This document shows positions 27,821 through 37,370 of a stretch of 64,000 bases of DNA, piece after piece. The notes under the pieces were generated by a model. It did no database searches. It was given only the letters and a program-made list of their open reading frames with translations, and was not told the DNA's origin. Position numbers and translations under genes: made by a program. Location: positions 124,001 through 188,000 of the forward strand of contig CAJYDM010000006.1 of the NCBI GenBank assembly GCA_913757435.1. The letters are read 5' to 3'. The stretch is from Syntrophomonas sp. DTU019 (GTDB taxonomy: Bacteria; Bacillota; Syntrophomonadia; Syntrophomonadales; Syntrophomonadaceae). The first letter of the stretch is position 1, and each line of letters starts with the position of its first letter.

Positions 27821-28564
27821 TTGCCCTTCAAAGACAAGGAAATCAGCCCTGACAATGAATTCCGCTTGTTGCAGTTGGAGAGTCAATTGGGAAAGGTGCA
27901 GTACCAGACCGGCGCGGAGTTCCCATCAGGGTTTCCCGGGTTTACGCTGCTTGATGATAAATGCATTGTCCACCTGTCAGAACATCTGAAGGGTGAACCT
28001 CTGGCTTGCCAAACCGCCCATCAGCTTATATACGCAATTCTGACCAAAGACGGCTATCCGGTCAGCCGCCCGGCAGATCCGGAATTGGAATGGCAGAAGG
28101 TATTGTCAACTTCCGTAAATACCCTCATCCTGGAATTGAAGGCCACCGACCTGGCTCAGGTTCTCGGCTTCGACCACAACTACTTCTTCAACCAACGCTA
28201 TAAGGAAATAAAGAATTTCGCCTCTATACATAAGGGCAAATCCCTGGATAGCTTTCAGTCGCGTTGGTTCGCGCTTGACCTGGCCCTGGCCTTGATTTTT
28301 CTGCCTGCGGACAGAATCAACTTTCTGCTCTCATCTCTGAGGAATAAAGAGGATGAGGCGATAGGTCTGGCCTTATCTATTATCAAGCTCATTGAGAGTA
28401 TCGGCTATAATACCTCCGGAAAGGCCTTTCTTTCGATGGCCGAGATAATCACCTTGATTGATAGCTGGAATTATTGTCCGATCTATTATGCTAATCAAAC
28501 GGTAGCTTCAGTCCAACAGTACCACAGTGGATTTGCCAACCTGCGTTCCTTACTGCTTTCTTGA
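27821..28564 (+). CDS. Hypothetical protein, unrecognised family
   Basis: A 247-residue soluble protein (GTG 27812 is an alternative start; TTG 27821 is better placed from AAAGGA at 27805). It begins with a DUF3786-like flavour (EFRLLQLESQLGKVQYQ, GFTLLDDKCIVHL), but I cannot confirm any family. The middle has EWQKVLSTSVNTLILELK, and the C-terminal 100 residues are helical with no metal-binding or catalytic motif I recognise. The 3' end overlaps the convergent YgiQ gene by 15 bases. Confidence 0.6.
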   Translation: MPFKDKEISPDNEFRLLQLESQLGKVQYQTGAEFPSGFPGFTLLDDKCIVHLSEHLKGEPLACQTAHQLIYAILTKDGYPVSRPADPELEWQKVLSTSVNTLILELKATDLAQVLGFDHNYFFNQRYKEIKNFASIHKGKSLDSFQSRWFALDLALALIFLPADRINFLLSSLRNKEDEAIGLALSIIKLIESIGYNTSGKAFLSMAEIITLIDSWNYCPIYYANQTVASVQQYHSGFANLRSLLLS

Positions 28565-30394
28565 CCGCTGCTTGCTGCCCCGACGAGCTGGTTTGTTTTT
28601 GTGAGCACGACCCGATTGGTCGGCAGCTTTTTGCAGAGGCTGGGTAAACTTCGCCTGGCTATCGGGGCTAAAATTGGGTTTCCCGCTATCCCGCACCTTG
28701 GTATCCTGCTTTTGCAGCATGGCTCGTTGTTGGAGACGCTCTTTTTCACTTCTGGGGACATATACCTTTTCCAGGGTAAACGGGTTGAACCCGGTGTAGT
28801 ACATGCTGGCGGAGACCGTCATTGGCAAGGGGGTATAATTCTGCACCTGTTCGGGCTGATGCTGCATCTGCTGGTCTACATAGCGGGCCAATTCCTGACT
28901 CTCTGACAAGCCGCTGCCGGGATGAGCGCTTATCAGATAGGGGATGAGGTATTGCTGCTTGCCCAGCTGGCGGTTCACCCGGGCAAAGCATTCCACAAAC
29001 TTCAGATAAGTGGCATGATTCGGTTTTCCCATCAAGGTAGTGACCAGGTTAGAAACATGCTCCGGGGCAACTTTCAATTGGCCGCCCACATGATGCTTGC
29101 ACAGACCATACAAATATGAGCCGGAACTGTCCTGGAGGATCAGGTCGTAGCGCACCCCGGAAGCCACCCGGATGTTTTTCAAGCCCTGAATCCGGCGCAA
29201 CTCGCGCCACAGCTTCACCGAAGGCGAGTGGTCAGTGTCCAGTTTAGGGCAGGGAGAAGGGACCAGGCAACTGTTCCTCTTGCAACGCTGGCACCGCTCT
29301 TCATCTTTGCCTGCCAGACCGTACATATTGGCCGAAGGCCCGCCCACATCAGGTACGCTGCCCTTGAAATCAGGGTGTTTAATAAATGAACGAGCTTCAT
29401 TGAGCAATGACTCCTGGCTTCGGCTCTGTATATATTTGCCCTGATGCAGTCCGATGGAGCAGAAGTGGCACCCGCCGAAGCATCCGCGATGAGTCAGCAT
29501 TGAGAATTGCACCGATCGCAGGGCCGGGATTCCGCCCTGGGCAGCATAAATTGGGTGGCTGCGGCGTTGATAAGGAAGATCATAGATCTCATCCATCTCT
29601 GCGCTCTTCAGGGGATATGCGGGTGGATTGACGATCACCCAGCGGTCACCATGCTTTTGGGCTAGAGCGGGTGATAGGAAAGGATTGCTGTTTTGCATGA
29701 TCATTTTGGTGAGCTGTGAGAATTTGACCGCATCAGCAGAGGCTTCTTCAAAGCTGGGCAATATCAAAGCATCCTCTGGGATCTCGGAGGCAACATGACA
29801 GCTTCCCCTGACCCCGTGCAGTGCCTGCTTGCCACGTCCTTCTGCTAAGATTTGGGCCGACTCTAATAAGGCCTTTTCTCCCATTCCATAAATGAGCAGG
29901 TCAGCTTTGCTGTCCAGCAATATCGAGCGCCGCACTCGATCGCTCCAATAATCATAATGAGCCAGGCGGCGCATGCTAGCCTCAACCCCACCTATAATTA
30001 CCGGCACTCCGGGAAAAGCTTCGCGCAGGCGATTGGTGTACACGATGGTAGCCCGGTCAGGACGTAATCCGGCCCTTCCTCCGGGTGAGTACACATCTTG
30101 GCGACGCCGTTTTTTTTCTGCGGTATAGTGATTTACCATCGAGTCCAGATTGCCGGCCGAAACTCCGAAAAATAGGCGCGGGGCACCGAGGCGCAGGAAG
30201 TCATCCTGGCTTTTCCAATCGGGTTGGGCGATTATACCCACCCGGTAGCCATGGTGTTCCAGTAACCTGCCTAATAGTGACGCCGCCCAAGCGGGATGGT
30301 CTACGTAGGCATCCCCGCTAACCAGTATTATATCTAGTTCGTCCCAGCCCCGGGCTGCCATGTCGTCCCGGTTGATAGGTAAAAAATCCATCAT
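28550..30394 (-). CDS. YgiQ family radical SAM protein
   Basis: A 614-residue UPF0313/YgiQ protein. The N-terminal part (about 1-280) resembles a cobalamin-binding-like Rossmann region (DIILVSGDAYVDHPA). The radical SAM cluster motif THRGCFGGCHFC gives CxxxCxxC at about 310. A further cysteine group CQRCKRNSCLVPSPC, typical of YgiQ, may bind a second cluster. The C-terminal tail (about 560-614) is basic and low-complexity, ending in KQRSRKQ. The reaction is not established for this family. It is a monocistronic gene overlapping its convergent neighbour by 15 bases. Confidence 0.9.
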   Translation of the reverse strand: MMDFLPINRDDMAARGWDELDIILVSGDAYVDHPAWAASLLGRLLEHHGYRVGIIAQPDWKSQDDFLRLGAPRLFFGVSAGNLDSMVNHYTAEKKRRRQDVYSPGGRAGLRPDRATIVYTNRLREAFPGVPVIIGGVEASMRRLAHYDYWSDRVRRSILLDSKADLLIYGMGEKALLESAQILAEGRGKQALHGVRGSCHVASEIPEDALILPSFEEASADAVKFSQLTKMIMQNSNPFLSPALAQKHGDRWVIVNPPAYPLKSAEMDEIYDLPYQRRSHPIYAAQGGIPALRSVQFSMLTHRGCFGGCHFCSIGLHQGKYIQSRSQESLLNEARSFIKHPDFKGSVPDVGGPSANMYGLAGKDEERCQRCKRNSCLVPSPCPKLDTDHSPSVKLWRELRRIQGLKNIRVASGVRYDLILQDSSGSYLYGLCKHHVGGQLKVAPEHVSNLVTTLMGKPNHATYLKFVECFARVNRQLGKQQYLIPYLISAHPGSGLSESQELARYVDQQMQHQPEQVQNYTPLPMTVSASMYYTGFNPFTLEKVYVPRSEKERLQQRAMLQKQDTKVRDSGKPNFSPDSQAKFTQPLQKAADQSGRAHKNKPARRGSKQRSRKQ

Positions 30395-30498
30395 TATTCC
30401 ACCCTGATCTTACCGTGGTATTATACCTCCACACTGAAAGGAGCAGGCAGCAATCATAGATCGCTGCCTTACTGTGTTCTTATGTAATTCTGATCCGG

Positions 30499-31932
30499 CT
30501 ATTTCTTTACTACCGCCTTTTCCAGGTCAAGACTATCTTTCACAGGAACATATTTCTTGCCTGATTTACTGCGCCGTTTGGAACTGCGCCGGGGCCGGGG
30601 CTCGCGCGCTGATAGATTTACCACATCATCGCTCTCTTCAGTGACTGCCACTTCCATGGGGGCTTGATTGACCGAAGATTCGATACTGCTGATGGATATG
30701 CCGCGCATATGCTTGGTATGAGCCCATTCGGTTTGATTGCTGTGCTTAAGAAGACCCCAGATGGTCACCGGGAACCAGGTGAATCCGTAAATGGGATAAG
30801 TAAGATAATAGAAGTACGCCTTACGCGGCGCTTTCTCCAGAACCAAACCGAGCATGGGATAACAATAGCCCAGTATACCAAAGGTCCACCAGAACCAATT
30901 CGGAGCCATGGCGGTGATGGGGGAGGCATAGATAGGCTGCGGGGCTATCCAATAAACTCCACCCATGATCAGATTAAACAACATTACAGTGATAGCTACC
31001 GGTTGGAAGAGATATATGGCGGCATCTATAGGATACCATTTTCTTTCTTTAATGCCTTTTTTCAGCAGGGGAATGGCATAGCGGAAACAGACATCCCAGT
31101 GTCCCTGCAGCCAGCGGGTGCGCTGCCGCCAGGTCTGTGAGAAGTAAACCGGTTTTTCGTCGTATACATGAGCATCATGTGCCCAGGAGGTTTTAATGCC
31201 ATTGAGCAGGAGTTTCATGGTAAACTCCAGGTCTTCAGTCAGGCAGGTGGCACCCCAGCCATATTCCTTCAATAGGTTGTACTCCAAACATACCCCGGTA
31301 CCTCCCATAGCATTGGAGAGACCGCGGTTGTAGCGAGCCAACTGCCACATGCGATTCATGGACCAGTAGGCGGTGGCATAACAGGCGGTAACCCAGGAGT
31401 CATTGGGGTTCTTAGTATCCAGATAACCCTGTATGGAACGGTAACCCTTCTTGAGTTTGGAGTTCATTTCCAGTAAAAAATTGGAAGATACTACATTGTC
31501 GGCGTCAAAGAGGCAGATCGCATCATAGCTGTTCTCTTTCTCCATATCGAAGAGCTGCTTGAACATCCACTCCAGAGCATAACCTTTGCCACGCTGATTG
31601 GAGAACCGTTCGTAAACCCGAGCACCTTCCTGGCGGGCGATTGCTGCGGTTGTATCCGTGCAATTATCGGCTATAACGTAAATATCGAAGAGATCCTTGG
31701 GGTAGTTGATCTGTTTAAGGCTTTCCAAGTGAAATTTGATAACTGCTTCCTCATTATGGGCTGCGGTGATCAAGGCAAACCTTTTAACGGGTACATAATC
31801 CTTTTCCTCCGGATGCTTGCGCCATCCGGCTACGGATACATAGTAATAATACAATAATACCAACAAAACCACTGCTTCAGTTACGGCAACCAGAGCCGTT
31901 AATAAATAAAACAGCCAGCCTTCAAAAAACAA
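30499..31932 (-). CDS. Processive family 2 glycosyltransferase, membrane-bound
   Basis: A 477-residue GT2 enzyme resembling PgaC, BcsA and hyaluronan synthases that polymerise beta-linked sugars across the membrane. An N-terminal membrane helix (about 5-30) is followed by the catalytic domain: FALITAAHNEE, the CLFDADN metal site, TEDLEFTM and the acceptor motif QRTRW. Three or four membrane segments lie at 320-430, and a basic Ser/Arg/Lys-rich tail at about 425-477. I favour TTG 31932 because AGGGAGGAG on the minus strand ends eight bases before it; an in-frame ATG at 31959 would make the protein nine residues longer. No partner export genes are adjacent. A perfect inverted repeat lies just upstream. 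Confidence 0.85.
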   Translation of the reverse strand: MFFEGWLFYLLTALVAVTEAVVLLVLLYYYYVSVAGWRKHPEEKDYVPVKRFALITAAHNEEAVIKFHLESLKQINYPKDLFDIYVIADNCTDTTAAIARQEGARVYERFSNQRGKGYALEWMFKQLFDMEKENSYDAICLFDADNVVSSNFLLEMNSKLKKGYRSIQGYLDTKNPNDSWVTACYATAYWSMNRMWQLARYNRGLSNAMGGTGVCLEYNLLKEYGWGATCLTEDLEFTMKLLLNGIKTSWAHDAHVYDEKPVYFSQTWRQRTRWLQGHWDVCFRYAIPLLKKGIKERKWYPIDAAIYLFQPVAITVMLFNLIMGGVYWIAPQPIYASPITAMAPNWFWWTFGILGYCYPMLGLVLEKAPRKAYFYYLTYPIYGFTWFPVTIWGLLKHSNQTEWAHTKHMRGISISSIESSVNQAPMEVAVTEESDDVVNLSAREPRPRRSSKRRSKSGKKYVPVKDSLDLEKAVVKK

Positions 31933-31980
31933 AGCGTAAGACTCCTCCCTATATGTCATTAACAGTTTGTCTCGCAGGGA

Positions 31981-32012
31981 AGCATTTTATTGATGACAGT
32001 CAATAAAATGCT
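31981..32012 (-). promoter_or_regulatory. Perfect inverted repeat upstream of the glycosyltransferase gene
   Basis: AGCATTTTATTGA-tgacag-TCAATAAAATGCT: 13-bp perfect arms with a 6-base loop, 49-80 bases before the preferred start codon on the minus strand. It could be an operator for a dimeric repressor or a 5' leader stem. Confidence 0.6.
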
Positions 32013-32850
32013 GAAAAACACCAATGTAACAGCCTTGAAACAGACCTACTCCCATCAACCTACCAGAAATCTTTTCCGTTTACAACAATAATTAGTTACC
32101 ACAAACTAAATTGTTCTCCAAAAAGATGGAAAAACCCTGCCTGGCTATACGAACAAAAATTAATCTTTAAGCATCGCGCCTTTAAAATCATCGATCGTTA
32201 TGCGAGGCTGGTCCCTACCGTATGGTTATTACATAAACAGATTTATTATACCAGAGGAACCAACCAAGTCAATGTACTTGTACCAACTTGAACCTGTATT
32301 GATAATATTTACTGTTAGTATGCCAGTTTTCTTTCAGGCATACTCAAATCCTCATATCCACCTCAAGGCAGGCATTATTTATAGGTATGCCCTATTTTAA
32401 GGATATACATAAATATCTGCCAGCTAATAACCTGCAAGACATTGAGCCCTGGTACGTATTTATGCATATACAGCGGAAATGGAGGCAGAGGGAATAAAGG
32501 CTTTCTTCTCCCTCATGTGGCAATGAGCAGGAGGAAACTGGCTCAGGTGTTGCTCAATACCCACCTGAAAAATCCTACCTCAGAGGGGAGACGACAGCTT
32601 CGGAACGGTCAGTATAAACAGCACAGCCGCATTTCCGCAGCTTTGAATTCCCTTGAGTAATCTGAATGAGGGGTTAAATGCGCCCTTCATATAACCGCAT
32701 AGCCAGCCGGGCCACGCATCCCAATCCCCCGGCTGGCACCATTTTAATGAGAGGGGACCGATGTTAAGTCGGTCCCTGACAATGAATATATTAAGTTGTT
32801 CATGTCAATCGTTCGAGTTGATTGCTGGTTCAAACTGCTGAGACCGATTC
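32013..32850. other. Long intergenic stretch without a supported gene
   Basis: About 840 bases between the glycosyltransferase promoter side and a small minus-strand gene. Two short open frames here (around 32,200-32,400 and 32,442-32,660) have no ribosome binding site and no recognisable protein. There is one perfect stem, GGGACCGA-tgttaag-TCGGTCCC at 32754-32776. I checked it by eye for RNase P, tmRNA, 6S and common riboswitch signatures and found none. Confidence 0.5.
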
Positions 32851-33177
32851 TCAGCCTTTCAGTTGGTAATCATACCCGCCAGTGTGTTCCAGATAACCAT
32901 CTTGACACAGACGGTCACAGATTCTTAGGATAGTCAGGTAATTCTGAAATCCCAGTTCTTCCTGCACCTCGCACAGGCTGCAGTTATTTTTGCGCATTGA
33001 TTCTAATACCGCCTGTTTGTGGTATTCAATATATTTATTGATGAAATCCTCTCCTTTAGGCGTCACACAACAGAAACTGATCATATAGCCTTCGTCGGTT
33101 AGTTCATCGGTTTCGCGCCCGTAGACCTCGAAGGCTAATGATAGGGTTATGAACCGGTCCTCATCCGCTCTAGTCAT
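32851..33177 (-). CDS. Small winged-helix-like hypothetical protein
   Basis: A 108-residue protein. The C-terminal half (CEVQEELGFQNYLTILRICDRLCQDGYLEHTGG) has the helix-turn-helix-wing pattern of DNA-binding domains with a terminal tyrosine-rich wing. The N-terminal half contains MISFCCVTPKGEDFINKYIEYH, a possible linker or dimer helix. ATG 33177 has AAGGGGG upstream; TTG 33186 abuts that site and is less likely. It is divergent from typA, sharing a 220-base upstream region. I infer a small transcriptional regulator, but no family was recognised. Confidence 0.55.
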   Translation of the reverse strand: MTRADEDRFITLSLAFEVYGRETDELTDEGYMISFCCVTPKGEDFINKYIEYHKQAVLESMRKNNCSLCEVQEELGFQNYLTILRICDRLCQDGYLEHTGGYDYQLKG

Positions 33178-33396
33178 CCATACCAACCCCCTTACCGTGT
33201 GCTGTATCTTTTATCTATTTAAGTATTAAGGATAAATATTCCTGCTTCTGGATTGATTCCCACCAACAGGTCGCTCTTTTTTTCTAACCATGGTTACAAC
33301 CAAAGGGCTACTTGGGGGACGGTTTAAAGTGTCTTTTAGGGATGACTGTGCTATAATTGGACTGTTGTGCAAAGAGATTAGGCAGAAAGGTCGTTT

Positions 33397-35223
33397 TTGA
33401 TTGTGAAGCCCATTAATTTGAGAAATATCGCTATTATAGCTCATGTTGACCATGGCAAAACCACCCTGGTGGATAAACTGCTGAGATTTGCGGGCTGTTT
33501 CCGCCACAATCAAGCTGTTGACAGAGTCATGGACAACAATGATCTGGAGCGGGAGCGCGGAATTACTATATTATCCAAGAATACCAGTATAGTGTACGAT
33601 GATACACGGATAAACATTATCGACACCCCCGGACATGCCGATTTTGGTGGTGAAGTGGAACGGATTGTGAAGATGGTCGACGGGGTTCTGCTGTTGGTCG
33701 ATGCCTTTGAAGGTTCCATGCCACAGACCCGCTTCGTACTCAGAAAGGCTCTGGAAGAAGGTCTGAAACCGATAGTGGTGATAAACAAAATCGATCGTCC
33801 CGGCACTCGTCCTTTGGAAGTAGTTGATTCCATTCTGGACCTGTTCATAGATTTAGGCGCTGATGAAGAACAACTTGATTTCCCGGTAATATATGCCTCA
33901 GCCAAAGAAGGTTATGCAAAGTTCGGCCTCGATGACGAGGCTGTGGATATGAAACCCCTTTTGGACATGATCATTGCCCAAATCCCGGCACCACAAGGAG
34001 AACGGGAGGGAAGTCTGCAAATGATGATATCCTCCATAGACTATGACAATTATGTGGGCCGCATCGGGGTGGGTAAAATCAGCCGCGGGATTATAAACAA
34101 AGGCCAGGAGGCGGTGTTGTGCAACCCGAGCGGCAAAGAGCAACGGGTCAAGATTAACACCTTGTATACCTTTGAAGGACTGAAGAAAGTGGAGACTACC
34201 CTGGCCGGGGCGGGCGAAATCGTTGCTGTATCAGGCATCGAGGATATAACCATCGGGGATACCATCTGCAGCCCGGGTTGTATTGATGCGGTCCCATTCG
34301 TGGATATTGATGAACCCACGATTGCTATGAACTTTGTTATCAACAACAGCCCTATGGCTGGCATAGAAGGCAATTATATCACCAGCCGCCATGTTCGTGA
34401 CCGTCTGCAGCGCGAATTATTATCCAATGTTTCTTTGAGAGTGGAGGAACTCAGCCCGGACTGTTTCAAGGTGTCGGGCCGCGGTGAACTGCACCTTTCC
34501 ATCCTTATCGAATCTATGCGCCGTGAAGGCTACGAATTTGCAGTTACCCGCCCTGAGGTCATACTCAAGACCTTACAGGGGGTGATTTATGAACCGGTGG
34601 AAAGAGTATTTATCGAGGTTCCCGATGAACAGGTGGGTACGGTGATCGAAGGCCTGGGCCGCCGCAAAGGGGAACTCTTGACCATGAACAACGGTACCGG
34701 CAGCATCGTGAAGCTGGAATTTCTGATTCCCGCACGGGGGTTGATCGGTTATCGCTCAGAGTTTCTTACCGATACTAAGGGAAACGGCATACTCAACCAT
34801 TGTTTTGAGTCTTATGAACCTTTTAAAGGGAATATTGCCACCCGTAGCCGCGGTTCGCTGGTGGCCTCTGAAAGCGGTACCACGGTGGCTTACGGTTTGT
34901 ATAACGCGCAAGAACGGGGCACGCTGTTTGTAGACGTCGGGGTAAACGTCTACGCCGGGATGATAGTGGGAGAGAATTCCCGCAGCCAGGACATCACTGT
35001 GAATGTATGCAAGAAAAAGCAGCTCACCAATACACGGGCCTCGGGGAGTGATGAGGCTTTGCGTCTGGTTCCGCCCCTGCTAATGACCCTGGAGAGGTGC
35101 CTGGAATTCATCAATGATGATGAACTACTGGAGGTAACTCCAAAATCCCTGCGGCTCAGAAAGATGATTCTGGATAAAACCGAACGGGAGCGTTCTGCCA
35201 AACGGAAAGATCAAGCCAGTTAG
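33397..35223 (+). CDS. typA: TypA/BipA ribosome-associated GTPase
   Basis: A 608-residue translational GTPase that acts in ribosome assembly and stress or cold growth. G1 is AHVDHGKTT, switch I is [13 protein letters not shown]3 is DTPGHADF, and G4 is [10 protein letters not shown], all as in BipA. The C-terminal part contains the BipA-specific domain with [11 protein letters not shown] near the end, which binds the A-site tRNA region. TTG 33397 is chosen because AGAAAGG ends six bases upstream; GTG 33403 is two codons later. A stem at 35271-35294 closes the unit. Confidence 0.95.
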   Translation: MIVKPINLRNIAIIAHVDHGKTTLVDKLLRFAGCFRHNQAVDRVMDNNDLERERGITILSKNTSIVYDDTRINIIDTPGHADFGGEVERIVKMVDGVLLLVDAFEGSMPQTRFVLRKALEEGLKPIVVINKIDRPGTRPLEVVDSILDLFIDLGADEEQLDFPVIYASAKEGYAKFGLDDEAVDMKPLLDMIIAQIPAPQGEREGSLQMMISSIDYDNYVGRIGVGKISRGIINKGQEAVLCNPSGKEQRVKINTLYTFEGLKKVETTLAGAGEIVAVSGIEDITIGDTICSPGCIDAVPFVDIDEPTIAMNFVINNSPMAGIEGNYITSRHVRDRLQRELLSNVSLRVEELSPDCFKVSGRGELHLSILIESMRREGYEFAVTRPEVILKTLQGVIYEPVERVFIEVPDEQVGTVIEGLGRRKGELLTMNNGTGSIVKLEFLIPARGLIGYRSEFLTDTKGNGILNHCFESYEPFKGNIATRSRGSLVASESGTTVAYGLYNAQERGTLFVDVGVNVYAGMIVGENSRSQDITVNVCKKKQLTNTRASGSDEALRLVPPLLMTLERCLEFINDDELLEVTPKSLRLRKMILDKTERERSAKRKDQAS

Positions 35224-35270
35224 GTACTTTCACTATTAAATATAACATTTGAAAATACCAATGTTTTGGT

Positions 35271-35294
35271 GGGGAGCAGTGAATACTGTTCCCC
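35271..35294 (+). terminator. Hairpin after typA
   Basis: GGGGAgCAGT-gaat-ACTGtTCCCC followed by ATTATTATTTAG, about 50 bases after the stop codon. Confidence 0.6.
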
Positions 35295-35382
35295 ATTATT
35301 ATTTAGTCAGGGCACTTTCAGCAATTCTAAGGAAAACATGCTAAAATAACGACAAAAGCTTATACTACCACGGAGGAAAGTA

Positions 35383-37284
35383 ATGTCATATCCCCCAGAT
35401 CATGAGGATGCCATTGACAGGTATATACATAGAATAGAAGAGCTCGAACGATTATTGGAAAAAGAACGCCGCCTGCGCTATCAGGCTGAAAAACAGTTGG
35501 AGGAGTTGTTCAATCTTTCCTCCGACTGGTTTGTAATCGCCGATACCAGAGGCAGGATCAAACGGGTAAACTCCAACTTCATTCTCGCCACCGGCTATTC
35601 CGGGCGGGAGTCTATTGGTACACTGATTAAAAGGAATATCCATCCTGATGACATAGCCATCACCCTGGAGGGATTGCGCAGGCTGGTTAAAGGCAGCGAT
35701 CAAAACCTGGTGTTTCGCTGCCGAGATATTAGTGGTTCATACTCCTGGTGGTCGTGCAATGTGGCAGTTTCGGACCATGATGACACTGTGGTGGGAGTGG
35801 TCCGCAATATAAGCGATCTTAAAGAATCGGAACGGCGTCAGGCAGATATCATAGATTTCCTGCCTGACGCCACTTTTGTTATTGACCAGAACGGCCGGGT
35901 CATAGCCTGGAATAGAGCCATTGAAATGATGACCGGAGTCAAGGCAGAAGACATGCTGGGCCGCGGTGATTACGAATATAGCCTGCCTTTTTACGGGGAG
36001 AAGAGGCCCATTCTGATCGACCTGGTAAACCTTATCGACACCGGGATAGAGGATTCTTACCTGAGTATGGACCGCGATGGGCCCCGTATATCCGCGGAGA
36101 GTTTTTGCCCTCTGGTGGGCGAACAAGGGGCTTTTCTCTATGGCACCGCATCTCCTCTGTTAGACTCCAGGGGAAACCCGGTAGGGGCTATCGAGTCCAT
36201 CCGTGATGTCAGTTTTCGCCGTGTAACTGAAGCCGCCCTGCGCCAATCGGAAGAGAAGTTTTCCAAGGCCTTTCACGGAAGTCCTATTATGATGTGCCTG
36301 GCCACCCTGGACGGGGGTACTTTCATCGATGTGAACGAGGCCTTTTGCCGCAGTATTGGATATACCCGCCAGGAGATGATAGGCCGAACCAGTTCGGAAC
36401 TCCAATTCTATACCGAAGATGATGGTCGATCATTCTCTGCGCTGATTATGAAAAAGGGTAGAATCGAGCATTTTCCCCTCAGCTTTCACAATAAAGCCGG
36501 GGAAATACGGCAAGGCATATTATGGAGCCAGCTCTTGGATATAGATGGGCTTGCCTGCCACATTGCCTGTATTATAGATATTACCGAGCAGAACCGCCTG
36601 GAGAAGCAGATGGCCCGGCTGGATCGCCTCAAACTGGTGGGGGAGATGGCGGCCAGTATAGGCCATGAAATCCGTAATCCCATGACCACCATTCGCGGCT
36701 TTCTGCAGCTCTTGATCGATAAACATACTTATCAGGACGACCTGGATTATTTTGAGCTGATGATAGAGGAACTGGATCGGGCCAATGAAATCATAAGCGA
36801 ATACCTGGGCATGGCACAGGACAAGTTGGTCGATTTACAGCCGCGTTACCTTGATCAAGCGGTAAAATCGATCTATCCTATGATCCAGGCTGATGCCAAT
36901 ATCCGCGAAATGAAGCTGTGTTTGGAGCTTACCAAACCCCCGATTCCCTTGATCGATGAGAAGGAGATCCGACAGCTGGTTCTTAATTTGGCTCGAAACG
37001 GACTTGAGGCCATGTCGCCGGGGGGAACGTTGACTATCGGCACCCGCACCGAACCTGAAGAGATCGTTCTTTACGTTCAAGATGAAGGGCCGGGATTGGA
37101 TCCCTCAATTATCGATAGGATAGGCACCCCTTTTTTAACCACCAAGGAAAAGGGCACTGGACTTGGACTGGCGGTATGCTATAGCATTGCCGCCCGACAT
37201 AATGCCAGCATAGATTTTGAAACCGGCCCCTCAGGAACGACTTTCTATGTGCGCTTCCCGTATCCACAGCAAGACCAGGATTGA
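35383..37284 (+). CDS. Soluble PAS-domain sensor histidine kinase
   Basis: A 633-residue kinase with no membrane segment. A short coiled coil (about 8-45, HRIEELERLLEKE) is followed by three PAS domains (roughly 40-150, 150-280 and 290-405). HisKA has the phosphoacceptor in ASIGHEIRNPMTT. The HATPase domain has N-box NLARNGLEAM, G1 DEGPGLDP and G2 KGTGLGLAV. It ends with little beyond the ATPase. Domain order resembles the KinA/KinE sporulation kinases, which phosphorylate Spo0F or Spo0A, but no response regulator is adjacent. Its core is closely similar to that of the kinase at 48,883-50,931. Start ATG has ACGGAGGAAAG upstream. Confidence 0.9.
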   Translation: MSYPPDHEDAIDRYIHRIEELERLLEKERRLRYQAEKQLEELFNLSSDWFVIADTRGRIKRVNSNFILATGYSGRESIGTLIKRNIHPDDIAITLEGLRRLVKGSDQNLVFRCRDISGSYSWWSCNVAVSDHDDTVVGVVRNISDLKESERRQADIIDFLPDATFVIDQNGRVIAWNRAIEMMTGVKAEDMLGRGDYEYSLPFYGEKRPILIDLVNLIDTGIEDSYLSMDRDGPRISAESFCPLVGEQGAFLYGTASPLLDSRGNPVGAIESIRDVSFRRVTEAALRQSEEKFSKAFHGSPIMMCLATLDGGTFIDVNEAFCRSIGYTRQEMIGRTSSELQFYTEDDGRSFSALIMKKGRIEHFPLSFHNKAGEIRQGILWSQLLDIDGLACHIACIIDITEQNRLEKQMARLDRLKLVGEMAASIGHEIRNPMTTIRGFLQLLIDKHTYQDDLDYFELMIEELDRANEIISEYLGMAQDKLVDLQPRYLDQAVKSIYPMIQADANIREMKLCLELTKPPIPLIDEKEIRQLVLNLARNGLEAMSPGGTLTIGTRTEPEEIVLYVQDEGPGLDPSIIDRIGTPFLTTKEKGTGLGLAVCYSIAARHNASIDFETGPSGTTFYVRFPYPQQDQD

Positions 37285-37370
37285 AACTGCTAGCTGCAAG
37301 TATTATCACGGTTTTTATGTAATAAGGTATATTATGCCCCATGTTAATTGATCAACAAGGAGGAAATGAT

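Noticed and set aside
32200-32660. Two short open frames in the gap upstream of the glycosyltransferase
   Set aside because: No ribosome binding site, no recognisable domain, and composition like non-coding DNA.
32400-32780. A large structured RNA such as RNase P, 6S or tmRNA in the intergenic stretch
   Set aside because: Conserved core strings of those RNAs are not present; only isolated stems are.
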